From a bacterium (GTDB lineage: Bacteria; Campylobacterota; Campylobacteria; Campylobacterales; Sulfurimonadaceae): a stretch of 18,379 nt of DNA. Both the position numbers and the translations under genes were made by a program. The stretch spans positions 1-18,379 of the forward strand of contig JAHJFL010000018.1 in the NCBI GenBank assembly GCA_018824795.1, written 5' to 3'. The notes below the pieces were generated by a model. The model saw only the letters and a list, made by a program, of their open reading frames with translations, was not told the DNA's origin and made no database searches. Positions within the stretch are counted from its first letter, which is position 1; every line of letters begins with the position of its first letter. This document shows, piece after piece, positions 6,394 through 14,824 of the stretch.

Positions 6394-6749
6394 TGAGTTA
6401 TAAAATAGCAATAGCAGGTACATTTACCCCTAATATAGTGTATCATCTTGGTGAATATTATAGTAGGGTTGAACAAAGCTTTGATAATATAGAAAAAGTC
6501 TGGAAGTATAATAAAGATGGAATTTTTGCAGTTTTAGAATTTATAAGAAAGACTGGATGTAAAATACTTTATACTGGAAGTTCTACAAAGTTTTGTGATG
6601 GAGGGATGGGAAGAAATGCCTCTCCATATGCTTGGATAAAAGCTACAAACAGGGAGCTTGTGATGACAGCTAAAACAGAAGCTTTAGCATGGAGTCTAAG
6701 AAGAAGGCTAGAAGATTATATAAATAAATGTAAAAATAAATGGAGATAA
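6390..6749 (+). pseudogene. Internally deleted NAD-dependent epimerase/dehydratase remnant
   Basis: A 119-aa frame that still opens with an ATGA overlap. It keeps two separate pieces of an extended SDR nucleotide-sugar epimerase, normally about 300 aa. Residues 14-91 (NIVYHLGEYYSRVEQSF through the catalytic-type SST and Y-A-W-I-K of YxxxK, then ATNRELV) match the middle of the family. Residues 92-119 (TAKTEALAW...RRLEDYINKCK) match its C-terminal end. The GxxGxxG NAD-binding strand and the roughly 150-residue substrate domain are missing, so it should be inactive. The first 11 residues (MMSYKIAIAGT) do not fit this epimerase; they resemble the start of UDP-glucose 6-dehydrogenases (MKIAIAGTGYVG), suggesting a deletion that fused two neighbouring genes. 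The frame is still open and a good GGAG (6742-6745) serves the next gene. These family matches are from memory of motifs, not an alignment. Confidence 0.7.
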
Positions 6750-6750
6750 A

Positions 6751-7725
6751 ATGAAAGAATTTATACCAATAAAACCATTAAGTACAGCGGTACTATTTTT
6801 AGTATTTAATAGGTTAGACACAACAAAACAAGTTTTTGCTCAAATCAAAAAAGCAAAACCACCTAGAATATATATTGCTTCTGATGGAGCCAGAGAGGCT
6901 AAAACGGGTGAAGAAGTAATAGTTGAAGAGATTCGAGATTATGTTATACAAAATCTTGATTGGGAGTGTGAAGTAAAAACTCTTTTAAGAGATGAAAATT
7001 TAGGCTGTAAGGTAGCTGTTAGTAGTGCTATTGATTGGTTTTTTGAGCACGAGGATATGGGAATTATACTTGAAGATGATGTAGTCCCAACACAAAGTTT
7101 TTTTTGGTTTTGTGAACGAATGTTGCAAGAATATAGAAACGATAGTCGTGTAATGATGATATCTGGTACAAACTATATGTTAGATATTAGAGATCAAATA
7201 AAAAAAGACTATTTTTTTTCAAGACATTTTACGATTTGGGGATGGGCAACATGGAAAAGAGCTTGGAAATTATATGATGTAAAAATTCCAACTTGGCGAA
7301 CTGAGATACAACCTGCTAATATCAATTTTATTAGCAATGAAGCCTACATTACAAAACACTTTGAAAATACATTTGATCTAATTCATCAGAATAAAATGAA
7401 TACTTGGGATATTCAATGGGTATATACTTGTTTATTTAATTATGGACTATGTCTTACGCCGTCAATAAATATGATTAGCAATGTAGGTGTAAATGGGACA
7501 CACACTACAGGTAATGTTACTGATAGCCATTACTTAAAAACTTATAATTTTGAAAGCATTGATAGAATTAAGCTTAATTCTATTGTATATCCTGAGCAAT
7601 TCTATGACGAAGGATTACACATAGAAAAAACACTACCTGCTTATAGAAAAGATTTTTTCATGCGTTTACTCAAAACATTAAGAATTTATGAGATTACTAG
7701 AAGTACATATAGATTTTTTAAATGA
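6751..7725 (+). CDS. GT2-like (GNT-I/HlpA-like) glycosyltransferase
   Basis: Cytoplasmic GT-A-fold sugar transferase, 324 aa, of the type often annotated as hemolytic protein HlpA-like or GNT-I-like in polysaccharide clusters. It starts with a hydrophobic beta-strand and an early loop (TAVLFLVFNRLDTTKQVF, residues 12-29). ASDG follows at 43-46, then LRDENLGCKVAVSSAIDWFF, where GT-A enzymes contact the nucleotide. The acidic metal site GIILEDDVVPT has EDD at 108-110. The aromatic block HFTIWGWATWKRAWKLYD is characteristic of this subgroup. The start is supported by GGAG at 6742-6745, 5 nt upstream. It follows the remnant by 1 nt and overlaps the next gene by 4 nt. Donor and acceptor sugars cannot be told from sequence. 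The gene and those up to about 11700 look more AT-rich than tamAB or the last three genes. Confidence 0.75.
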   Translation: MKEFIPIKPLSTAVLFLVFNRLDTTKQVFAQIKKAKPPRIYIASDGAREAKTGEEVIVEEIRDYVIQNLDWECEVKTLLRDENLGCKVAVSSAIDWFFEHEDMGIILEDDVVPTQSFFWFCERMLQEYRNDSRVMMISGTNYMLDIRDQIKKDYFFSRHFTIWGWATWKRAWKLYDVKIPTWRTEIQPANINFISNEAYITKHFENTFDLIHQNKMNTWDIQWVYTCLFNYGLCLTPSINMISNVGVNGTHTTGNVTDSHYLKTYNFESIDRIKLNSIVYPEQFYDEGLHIEKTLPAYRKDFFMRLLKTLRIYEITRSTYRFFK

Positions 7726-8900
7726 AAAAAACACTGAAAAAATTGCTTCCTGAAAAAATTAAGAATCTGATTATTGAATATATAGGTAATAAAACTATCA
7801 ATAATTATTTTAAAAAAAATCATTCTAAAAATGCATTATTATCATACATTTTAGCACCATTCAAAAAAGATTCTATGTCTCACACAAATTTTTTTGAAGC
7901 ACAAGCTTGGGCAAAAATACTTGATGAGCTTGGGTACAATGTGGATATTATTGACTATAGAAATAGTAAAAAAATTGATTTGTCAACATATGATTTGATT
8001 TGCGGATTTGGAGATGTTTTTCAGCAGGTTTTTGAATCGAGTTATCACAAAAACATTCAGACTATATATTATGGGGCTGGAATGCATGTTTGCCATCAAA
8101 ATACTACTTCCTTGCAACGAGTAAAAGATGTTTATATTAAAAAGGGTGTTTGGCTTGGAAAATCAGCTAGATTTGTAGAAAAGACTTGGACTCATCAGAC
8201 ATCTTTGGTCGGTGGAATTATAGCACTTGGCAATGAGGTGTGTGCAAATAGCTATAGAAAATATTTTGATGGGAAAGTTTATTCACTCCCTGCACTTTTT
8301 TATGAAACACAAAATGGTGAAAACATCATAAGGAATCGACAGCGTTCTTCAACAAAGCACTATTTGTGGTTTGGGAGTTCAGGGTTGATACACAAGGGAT
8401 TGGATTTGTGTTTGGATTATTTTTCACGAAATCAAGATGTTTTTTTGCATATATGCGGACCAATCGAAAATGAAAAAGAGTTTATAGATGTATATAAAAA
8501 AGAACTCTTTGATTTACCAAATGTTGAGCTACATGGATTTATTGATATAGACAGTAAAGAGTTTGAAACTATTTTGACTATGTGTTCATTTATTATTTTT
8601 CCTTCATGTTCCGAAGGAGGTTCGCCATCAACTTTAACAGTTATCGGTAATGGTGGTTTAATCCCAATTATTACAAAAGAGACAACAATAGAAACAGGAC
8701 ATGAGATTTGGATTGAAGGACTTGATTATGAAAGTATTGACAAAGCAATCAAGTATTCTCAAGCATTCTCATTTGAAGAGATTAAAGAGTTACACTATAA
8801 TAATCTAAAATTTGTAAAAGCAAATCATACTCGAGAGATATATTGTGAGCAATTGAAAAAAAACATCCAAAATATTTTAGGAATAACCAATGGCCTGTAA
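7722..8900 (+). CDS. Glycosyltransferase, GT4/group-1-like, divergent N-terminus
   Basis: 392-aa GT-B-type transferase. The C-terminal half has the group 1 pattern: WFGSSGLIHKGLD (216-228, donor phosphate contact), HICGPIEN (243-250), VELHGFIDIDS, and the nucleotide-sugar site FPSCSEGGSPSTLTVIGNGG (293-312). The usual EX7E is altered here: E298 is present but the second acidic residue is replaced (SEGGSPSTL). The N-terminal half is poorly conserved, starts with a basic helix (MKKTLKKLLPEKIKNLI) that may touch the membrane, and has a YDLICGFGDVFQ segment. It overlaps the gene before by 4 nt (ATGA) and the next by 11 nt. It probably adds one sugar to the lipid-linked unit; specificity is unknown. 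Confidence 0.72.
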   Translation: MKKTLKKLLPEKIKNLIIEYIGNKTINNYFKKNHSKNALLSYILAPFKKDSMSHTNFFEAQAWAKILDELGYNVDIIDYRNSKKIDLSTYDLICGFGDVFQQVFESSYHKNIQTIYYGAGMHVCHQNTTSLQRVKDVYIKKGVWLGKSARFVEKTWTHQTSLVGGIIALGNEVCANSYRKYFDGKVYSLPALFYETQNGENIIRNRQRSSTKHYLWFGSSGLIHKGLDLCLDYFSRNQDVFLHICGPIENEKEFIDVYKKELFDLPNVELHGFIDIDSKEFETILTMCSFIIFPSCSEGGSPSTLTVIGNGGLIPIITKETTIETGHEIWIEGLDYESIDKAIKYSQAFSFEEIKELHYNNLKFVKANHTREIYCEQLKKNIQNILGITNGL

Positions 8901-9657
8901 AATATGTACCCAACAAACAAAACAAATATTTCAAACAAAAATATTAAATAAATATGACATAAACTATTTTCATTGTGAACATTGTGGTTTTTTACAAACA
9001 GAGGAACCATATTGGCTAGATGAGGCTTACAGCGAATCTATAAATGTTTCAGATACTGGATATATGCAAAGAAATTTAATGCTTTCAAAAAAATTAACAA
9101 TTTTATTAGCTTTGTTTTTTGATAAAAATGAAAAATTTTTGGACTACGCAGGTGGTTATGGTGTCTTTGTACGGATCATGCGAGATATTGGTTTTGATTT
9201 TTATTGGGATGACAAATATACCACTAATTTTTTTGCTAGAGGTTTTGAACATCAAAGTATAAACAAATATGAAGCCGTGACTACATTTGAAAGTTTTGAG
9301 CATTTTGTAAATCCAATGGATGAGATAGAATCACTACTAAAAATATCAAAAAATATCATTTTTTCTACAGAACTTTTGCCAAACCCTATTCCAAAACCTC
9401 AAGATTGGTGGTATTATGGACTAGACCATGGGCAACATATCTCTTTTTATAGTGAAAAAACATTTGATTTTATAGCGAAAAAATTTAATTTAAATTATGT
9501 AAATTTAGTCGGATTACATCTTTTAAGTGAGAAAAAAATATCAAATCTTCAACTTAAAGTTTTGAAGTTGAGTAAATTTGGATTGCATAAACTTTTACAA
9601 AAAAGACTCAAAAGTAAAACTTGGGATGACTATCTAAAAATGAGTGGGAAAAAATGA
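8890..9657 (+). CDS. Zinc-ribbon class I SAM-dependent methyltransferase
   Basis: 255-aa cytoplasmic methyltransferase. An N-terminal zinc-ribbon-like knuckle has C3/C6 and C29/C32 (CKIC ... CEHC). It is followed by a class I Rossmann domain with SAM-binding motif I LDYAGGYGVFVRIMRD (84-98) and the acidic post-motif region TFESFEHF (132-139) in the position of the usual VLEH. The arrangement resembles sugar- and small-molecule methyltransferases of the Methyltransf_23 type. Between glycosyltransferase genes it probably O-methylates a sugar of the glycan or its precursor, which is inference. AGGA at 8879-8882 lies 7 nt before the ATG. It overlaps the previous gene by 11 nt and the next by 4 nt. 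The C-terminal 50 residues are basic and very AT-rich at DNA level. Confidence 0.75.
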   Translation: MACKICTQQTKQIFQTKILNKYDINYFHCEHCGFLQTEEPYWLDEAYSESINVSDTGYMQRNLMLSKKLTILLALFFDKNEKFLDYAGGYGVFVRIMRDIGFDFYWDDKYTTNFFARGFEHQSINKYEAVTTFESFEHFVNPMDEIESLLKISKNIIFSTELLPNPIPKPQDWWYYGLDHGQHISFYSEKTFDFIAKKFNLNYVNLVGLHLLSEKKISNLQLKVLKLSKFGLHKLLQKRLKSKTWDDYLKMSGKK

Positions 9658-10757
9658 AAATTCTATATGACCATCAAATATTTACATCGCAAAAATACGG
9701 TGGAATTTCGAGATATTTTTATGAACTTGTTCTTGAATTTAGTGATACTCAAGGGGTAGATTGTGAAATTCCTTTGCTAGTATCAAATAATCATTACATA
9801 TCTGATAAAAAGTTTGTTAACTATGTAGATTTATTGCCAAATAAACAGTTTCGTGGAAAAATAAGAATTTTTAATTATTTAAATAAAGCAAACACGATTT
9901 TGAAACTGAAACAACAAAAGTTTGATGTTTTTCATCCTACTTATTATGACCCATATTTTTTAAAATATATAGGTAACAAGCCATTTGTTTTGACTGTTTA
10001 TGACATGATTCACGAGAAATTTAGTGATATGTTTTCTCCAACTGATAAAACAACTGAGCAAAAAAGATTATTAGTAGAAAAGGCGACCAAAATCATAGCG
10101 ATTTCACAAAGTACAAAAAAAGATTTGATAGAGCTTTTTGGGACAGATGAGTCAAAAATCGAAGTGGTTTATCTTGGAAATTCTATGTTTCCTAAGTCAA
10201 ACATTACTCTTGAATATGAGATACCAAAAAAATATTTACTTTTTGTAGGAAGTCGTGGTGTTTACAAAAACTTTGAGCGATTTATTAATAGTATTACAGA
10301 ACTATTAAATCAAGATAAAGAACTGTTTGTTTTATGTACAGGTGGTGGAAAGTTTAGTAACAGTGAAATAGAACAATTTAAGGAATTAGGGATTTTAAAA
10401 CAAATTTTACAATTCAACTTAGACGATGACAGTTTAGCTTATTTTTATAAAAATGCTTTGGCTTTTATTTTCCCATCGCTTTATGAGGGATTTGGCATCC
10501 CAGTGTTGGAGTCTTTTGCTTGTGGATGTCCACTTCTTTGTAGCGATGTGAGTTCGTTACCAGAAGTTGCTGGTGAAGCAGCTTGTTACTTTGACCCTTA
10601 TAGTGAAGAGTCTATAAGAGATGCAGTTTTGAGAGTTTTGGATGATATGAATTTACGAAAAGATTTGATAAGCAAAGGGTATGAACAGCTGAAAAAATTC
10701 TCATGGAAGCAAACAGCGGAACAAACGAAAAAAATATATGAAAGTGTGTTGATATGA
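9654..10757 (+). CDS. GT4-family glycosyltransferase (mannosyltransferase-like)
   Basis: 367-aa GT-B retaining glycosyltransferase with a complete set of family motifs. The N-terminal glycine loop is QKYGGISRYFYEL (13-25). The hinge-side segment FHPTYYDPYF is followed by VYDMIHEKF, a pair typical of mannosyl/rhamnosyl GT4 enzymes of the WbdA/WbpY type. Donor-binding Arg/Lys are in GSRGVYKNFERF (R201, K205). EX7E is intact in FPSLYEGFGIPVLESFACG (E278 and E286), with SSLPEVAGEAACYFDPYS after it. A GDP-mannose or GDP-6-deoxyhexose donor would fit the GDP-mannose dehydratase-like gene that follows, but this is inference. It overlaps both neighbours by 4 nt (ATGA). Confidence 0.85.
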   Translation: MKILYDHQIFTSQKYGGISRYFYELVLEFSDTQGVDCEIPLLVSNNHYISDKKFVNYVDLLPNKQFRGKIRIFNYLNKANTILKLKQQKFDVFHPTYYDPYFLKYIGNKPFVLTVYDMIHEKFSDMFSPTDKTTEQKRLLVEKATKIIAISQSTKKDLIELFGTDESKIEVVYLGNSMFPKSNITLEYEIPKKYLLFVGSRGVYKNFERFINSITELLNQDKELFVLCTGGGKFSNSEIEQFKELGILKQILQFNLDDDSLAYFYKNALAFIFPSLYEGFGIPVLESFACGCPLLCSDVSSLPEVAGEAACYFDPYSEESIRDAVLRVLDDMNLRKDLISKGYEQLKKFSWKQTAEQTKKIYESVLI

Positions 10758-11713
10758 AGACAGCAATTATTACAGGAATAAGTGGGCAAGATGGACCTTA
10801 TCTAGCAAAATTACTTTTAGAGAAAGGGTATAAAGTCGTAGGAACAGTAAGAAGTTATAGATGTGCAAACAATAAAAATTTTGAATATCTTGGCATTGAA
10901 AAAGAAGTAAAACTAGAAGAACTTGATCTTTTAGATATGGCAAATGTAATAAGAATCATCCAAAAATACAAACCAGATGAGATATACAATCTTGCAGCTC
11001 AAAGTTCTGTAGGACTTTCGTTTGATCAGCCTTTGGGAACATTTTCTTTCAATACAACTTCTGTCAATAATCTTTTGGAGAGTATTAGACTTTTTAGCCC
11101 ATCTACTAAACTTTATCAAGCTTCAAGTAGTGAGATGTACGGTAGAGTCAAAACTATGCCAATATCTCTAGAAACGCCAATGCACCCAATAAGTCCTTAT
11201 GGTGTTTCCAAGATGGCTTCTTATTTTATGGTGACAACTTATAGAGAATCGTATGATTTGTTTGTGTGTAATGGAGTATTATTTAATCATGAGTCATATT
11301 TGAGAAGTAATAATTTTTTTGTAAAAAAAGTGATAAGAGACTCTATTGCTATCAAAAATGGCAAATTGGATAAGTTGGTAGTTGGTAATCTAAATGTAAA
11401 AAGAGACTTTGGTTATGCTCCAAAATATGTGGAAGCAATGTGGAAGATGATGCAATTAGATCAAGCGGATGATTTTATAATATGTTCTGGAGAATCAATT
11501 TTACTCAGAGATATTGTCGAATATATTTTTACTAAAATGGACATAGATAAAAGCCTTATTATTGAAGATAAAAGTCTGCTTCGACCAAATGAGATAGAAG
11601 ATATTTATGGGGATAATACAAAAGCAAAAGAAATTTTAGATTGGGACTATGACTATTCTTTTTTTAAGATATTAGATCTCTTAATAGATGAAGAAATAAA
11701 AAATGCAAACTAA
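10754..11713 (+). CDS. GDP-mannose 4,6-dehydratase-like SDR
   Basis: Extended SDR, 319 aa, closest to GDP-mannose 4,6-dehydratase (GDP-mannose to GDP-4-keto-6-deoxymannose). The family-typical GITGQDG start is present as GISGQDGPYL (8-17, G8/G11/G14). Other conserved blocks are AAQSSVGLSFDQP, ASSSEMYG with the catalytic Ser/Glu, PYGVSK (Y149 and K153), GNLNVKRDFGYAPKYVEAMW (211-230) and the C-terminal RPNEIEDIYGD. It departs from the standard enzyme: the ESPRRGETFVTRK loop, which helps bind cofactor and hold the tetramer, reads ESYLRSNNFFVKK (180-192), and it is shorter than the usual 345-370 aa. It may act on another NDP-hexose. No reductase, epimerase or aminotransferase that would use its product is adjacent. 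It overlaps the previous gene by 4 nt and the next by 11 nt. Confidence 0.8.
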   Translation: MKTAIITGISGQDGPYLAKLLLEKGYKVVGTVRSYRCANNKNFEYLGIEKEVKLEELDLLDMANVIRIIQKYKPDEIYNLAAQSSVGLSFDQPLGTFSFNTTSVNNLLESIRLFSPSTKLYQASSSEMYGRVKTMPISLETPMHPISPYGVSKMASYFMVTTYRESYDLFVCNGVLFNHESYLRSNNFFVKKVIRDSIAIKNGKLDKLVVGNLNVKRDFGYAPKYVEAMWKMMQLDQADDFIICSGESILLRDIVEYIFTKMDIDKSLIIEDKSLLRPNEIEDIYGDNTKAKEILDWDYDYSFFKILDLLIDEEIKNAN

Positions 11714-12461
11714 GCCTTTAATATCAATTGTAACGGTAGTTTACAACGGTGAAGAGTATCTCGAAACAACCATTCAGAGTATCATCAATCAGGCTTATGA
11801 GAATATTGAATATATTATTATTGATGGCGGCAGTACTGATGGAACGCTTGATATAATAAAAAAATATGAAGATAAAATTAAGTATTGGGTAAGTGAAAAA
11901 GATAAGGGTATTTATGATGCTATGAACAAAGGGATTCTGGCCGCAACAGGCGATTGGATAAACTTTATGAACGCAGGTGATATATTTTACAACGACAATG
12001 TTCTACATGAGATATTCGCTGAAGAGAAAATACTCAAAGATATAGATTTGATCTACTCAAACACTCTGTTGGATGGAAAAACAATGCTTGAATGCAATAT
12101 TGCAAGCAATGTTATTATTCATCAATCTCTTATCTATAGAAGAAGTCTCCATAAAGAGCTGGGCTTGTATCTTGTATATAAAAATTTACTCATTTCAGAC
12201 TATCTCTTTTTTATGCTTTGTAAAGAGAAACGTTGGTATAAAAGTGATGTAATTATTTCAATTTACAATACAGAAGGCTTGTCTAACGAAAAATTTTTTC
12301 TACATCTAAATCAGAAAATAGGAACCGACCTTATCTTTAACAATATAAGTAGAACCAACGCGACCATAATGCTGCTTATTTACCCATCTTACAGGTATTT
12401 CAAAAATACATTAAAAAAAATATTAGAGTTTTTTAAAATAAAAAAAGATGAAAAAAGTTGA
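11703..12461 (+). CDS. GT2-family glycosyltransferase (WcaA-like)
   Basis: 252-aa inverting GT-A transferase. ISIVTVVYNGEEYLETTIQS is the family's N-terminal strand-loop-helix. DGGSTDGT (41-48) binds the nucleotide. SEKDKGIYDAMNKGI (64-78) and GDWINFMNAGD (83-93) form the rest of the donor and metal site, with NAGD in place of DXD. This pattern is common in colanic-acid/O-antigen GT2 enzymes. The C-terminal tail (FKNTLKKILEFFKIKK) is basic and amphipathic and may bring the enzyme to the membrane. Its start overlaps the end of the dehydratase-like gene by 11 nt, with an AAGAAA-type weak ribosome site upstream. Sugar specificity is unknown. Confidence 0.85.
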   Translation: MQTKPLISIVTVVYNGEEYLETTIQSIINQAYENIEYIIIDGGSTDGTLDIIKKYEDKIKYWVSEKDKGIYDAMNKGILAATGDWINFMNAGDIFYNDNVLHEIFAEEKILKDIDLIYSNTLLDGKTMLECNIASNVIIHQSLIYRRSLHKELGLYLVYKNLLISDYLFFMLCKEKRWYKSDVIISIYNTEGLSNEKFFLHLNQKIGTDLIFNNISRTNATIMLLIYPSYRYFKNTLKKILEFFKIKKDEKS

Positions 12462-12469
12462 GTATTAGA

Positions 12470-13300
12470 ATGAACGATTTAATGGTCATTGTTGTTTTGT
12501 ATAAAAAGAAAATATCTGATTTATCTATGATTTTACAGAGCAGTTTAACGAGTGGAGGAAATATTGATATCTTTGTATATGATAATTCTATTCAAACGCA
12601 AGAGATGCCAGAGAAAGAAGGGTTCAACTTTCATTATGTTCATGATAAAAGTAATGCCGGAGTTAGCAAAGCATACAATGAAGGTATTAAAAAAGCAAAA
12701 GAATTAAATAAAAAGTATGTGCTTTTACTGGACCAAGATACAAATATAATTGTTGCCGATTTAGAAAAATATCTTTTATTAGCAGACAAATACGGTGAAG
12801 ACTATCTTTATGCTCCCATAGTGCATCGCAAAAATAAGATTTATTCTCCGGCATATATCAACCATTTTATCGGAAAAGTTCAAGATTCAGAGAGTTTTAC
12901 ATATCAGGAAATTTATAGTTTAGATAAAAAATCACTCATAAACAGCGGCTTAATGATTCCGGTAAGTTTGACAGACCTGATAGGCGGTTTTGATGAAAAC
13001 ATCAAATTGGACTTTAGTGATTTTTATTTTATTGAAAAATATAAAAAAATAAATGCGGATGTCATATTATTGGATTTGTATGTACAGCACAGCTTATCCG
13101 GAGATGAAGATAAAAATTATTCAGCTGAGATGTTAAGATATAAATATTATTGTAATGGTGCAAAATATTTCAATATTGCGTTGAATGAATTTAGGCTTAT
13201 TCCAGCTCTGAGAAGAATGTTTAGATTGATGATAAAATATAAAAGTTTAAAGCCCATTAATATTTTTTCAGAGTATTTCATAGGGAATAAAAGAATATGA
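12470..13300 (+). CDS. GT2-family glycosyltransferase (rhamnosyltransferase-like)
   Basis: GT-A transferase of about 276 aa. MVIVVLYKKKISDL is the opening strand. FVYDNS and SNAGVSKAYNEGIKKAKE are the nucleotide-binding region, and VLLLDQDTNI carries the acidic metal site (DQD). SGLMIPVSLTDLIGGFDENI is the acceptor-side helix seen in rhamnosyltransferase-type GT2 enzymes. The start is uncertain: TTG 12458 would overlap the previous stop as TTGA, as tamB does. ATG 12470 lies 12 nt further and has only a GAG 7 nt upstream. I chose ATG 12470 because neither has a strong site and ATG is the commoner codon. It overlaps the next gene by 4 nt. Confidence 0.78.
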   Translation: MNDLMVIVVLYKKKISDLSMILQSSLTSGGNIDIFVYDNSIQTQEMPEKEGFNFHYVHDKSNAGVSKAYNEGIKKAKELNKKYVLLLDQDTNIIVADLEKYLLLADKYGEDYLYAPIVHRKNKIYSPAYINHFIGKVQDSESFTYQEIYSLDKKSLINSGLMIPVSLTDLIGGFDENIKLDFSDFYFIEKYKKINADVILLDLYVQHSLSGDEDKNYSAEMLRYKYYCNGAKYFNIALNEFRLIPALRRMFRLMIKYKSLKPINIFSEYFIGNKRI

Positions 13301-14016
13301 AAATATCGGTTTGTATGGCAACCTACAATGGTCAAAAGTATATTAAAGAGCAGTTAGATTCAATACTGATACAATTGAAGAACGACGATGAAGTGATAGT
13401 GTCTGATGACAGTTCAAGTGATAAAACGATAGAGATAGTTAAAGCCTATAATGACAAAAGAATTAAGGTTTATGAGAAGCAAAAGTTCAGATCACCTATT
13501 TTTAATTTTGAAAATGCATTGCAGTATGCTTCTGGCGATATAATAGTTTTGTCAGATCAAGATGATGTGTGGGAAAATGACAAGCTGGATGTTGTGCGGG
13601 AGAGTTTTAAACATCTTTCAGATGAGATTGTCTTAATGATGTTTAATGGAAGATGTATTGATGAAAATGGAAGTGTCTTGAATAATAATCTATTTGAGTA
13701 TATTCGAATTCATCAGGGGCTTGTATCCAATATTATGAAAAACAGTTTCATAGGATGCAATATAGCGTTTACTAAAAATTTATTAAATGTAGTGTTGCCT
13801 TTTCCCAGTGACACTCCTATGCACGATATGTGGCTTGGCACATCTGCATATATTTACGGGGATGTCAAGTTTGTAGATAGAAAAATCTTTAACTATAGAT
13901 TGCATGAGAATAATTTTACAGGCAAAAAAACCTCTTTGATTCAGAAGATTAAGTGGAGAGTGGTATTGATAAAGAATTTAATTAAAAGGTATCTGTATGT
14001 CAAATATTTTAGTTAA
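13297..14016 (+). CDS. GT2-family glycosyltransferase (SDQDDVW type)
   Basis: 239-aa GT-A transferase. ISVCMATYNGQKYIKEQLDS opens the fold, SDDSSSDKT follows the second strand, and LSDQDDVWENDK is the hallmark acidic motif of a GT2 subgroup that includes many rhamnosyl- and related O-antigen transferases. The acceptor side contains NSFIGCNIAFTK and DTPMHDMWLG, and the C-terminus has a basic, hydrophobic tail (SLIQKIKWRVVLIKNLIKRY) likely to lie on the membrane. It is on the short side for the subgroup but has all the catalytic segments. It overlaps the gene before by 4 nt and the next by 20 nt. Confidence 0.84.
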   Translation: MKISVCMATYNGQKYIKEQLDSILIQLKNDDEVIVSDDSSSDKTIEIVKAYNDKRIKVYEKQKFRSPIFNFENALQYASGDIIVLSDQDDVWENDKLDVVRESFKHLSDEIVLMMFNGRCIDENGSVLNNNLFEYIRIHQGLVSNIMKNSFIGCNIAFTKNLLNVVLPFPSDTPMHDMWLGTSAYIYGDVKFVDRKIFNYRLHENNFTGKKTSLIQKIKWRVVLIKNLIKRYLYVKYFS

Positions 14017-14824
14017 TGCTTCGATTGTTTTATACCACAACAAGAGAGAACAGTTAAAAAAAGTCATAGAAAGTTTTTTGGGTACACAATTAGATGTAAT
14101 GCTTTATCTAGTTGATAATTCAGCAGATGATTCCTTAAGTGATTTAGCCGCATTGGACAATAGAATAATATATATCTTTAATAATGCGAATGTCGGCTAC
14201 GGAGCCGGACATAACGTAGCTATACGAAAGTCTATAGAAATGGACATAGATTATCACGTGGTTCTAAATCCTGACCTGAGTTTTGAGGGCAGTGTTATAG
14301 ACTCCATTTATGAATATATGCAAAACCATCAAGATGTAGGAAATTTAATGCCTAAAATACTCTATCCTAATGGAGAAAATCAGTATTTGGCAAAGCTGTT
14401 GCCAACACCGTTTGATTGGATTGCCAGAAGATTTTTACCTGCTAAGTTTACAAAAACTATGACAGACAAGTTTGAGTTGAGATATACAGGGTATGATGAG
14501 GTAATGAATGTTCCTTTTCTGTCGGGATGTTTTATGTTTTTAAGAACAAAAGCACTTAAAGATGTCGGGCTTTTTGATGAAGATATTTTCATGTATATGG
14601 AAGATGTTGATTTAAACAGGAGAATACACGCAAAGTATAAAACAGTATATTATCCGGATGTGCATATTTTTCATGAGTATGAGAGAGGCTCACACAAAAA
14701 CTTTAAATTGCTTCTCATATCTATTGAGAGCTCCATTAAGTATTTTAACAAATGGGGATGGATCTTTGATAAAGAAAGAAAATCTATAAACGATAAGATA
14801 TTAAAAGAAACAAACTATGTATAG
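13997..14824 (+). CDS. GT2-family glycosyltransferase (WbbL-type rhamnosyltransferase-like)
   Basis: 275-aa GT-A transferase with the WbbL layout. ASIVLYHNKREQLKKVIESF comes first, then LVDNSADDS and NANVGYGAGHNVAI (nucleotide site). VVLNPDLSF carries the metal-binding NPD, and FLSGCFMFLRTKALKDVGLF is followed by FMYMEDVDLNRRI, the EDVDLxxR motif typical of the group. Characterised WbbL-type enzymes transfer L-rhamnose, but no dTDP-rhamnose genes are in the window, so the donor is open. AAAAGG at 13984-13989 lies 7 nt before the ATG, inside the previous gene, which it overlaps by 20 nt. It overlaps the next gene by 8 nt. Confidence 0.86.
   Translation: MSNILVNASIVLYHNKREQLKKVIESFLGTQLDVMLYLVDNSADDSLSDLAALDNRIIYIFNNANVGYGAGHNVAIRKSIEMDIDYHVVLNPDLSFEGSVIDSIYEYMQNHQDVGNLMPKILYPNGENQYLAKLLPTPFDWIARRFLPAKFTKTMTDKFELRYTGYDEVMNVPFLSGCFMFLRTKALKDVGLFDEDIFMYMEDVDLNRRIHAKYKTVYYPDVHIFHEYERGSHKNFKLLLISIESSIKYFNKWGWIFDKERKSINDKILKETNYV

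Noticed and set aside
7091..7220. Runs of eight T (about 7097-7104 and 7212-7219) and of A/T elsewhere, as possible phase-variation tracts
   Set aside because: A/T runs of 7-8 are background at this base composition; no poly-G/C tract, the usual phase-variation signal in Campylobacter and Helicobacter, is present in any glycan gene.
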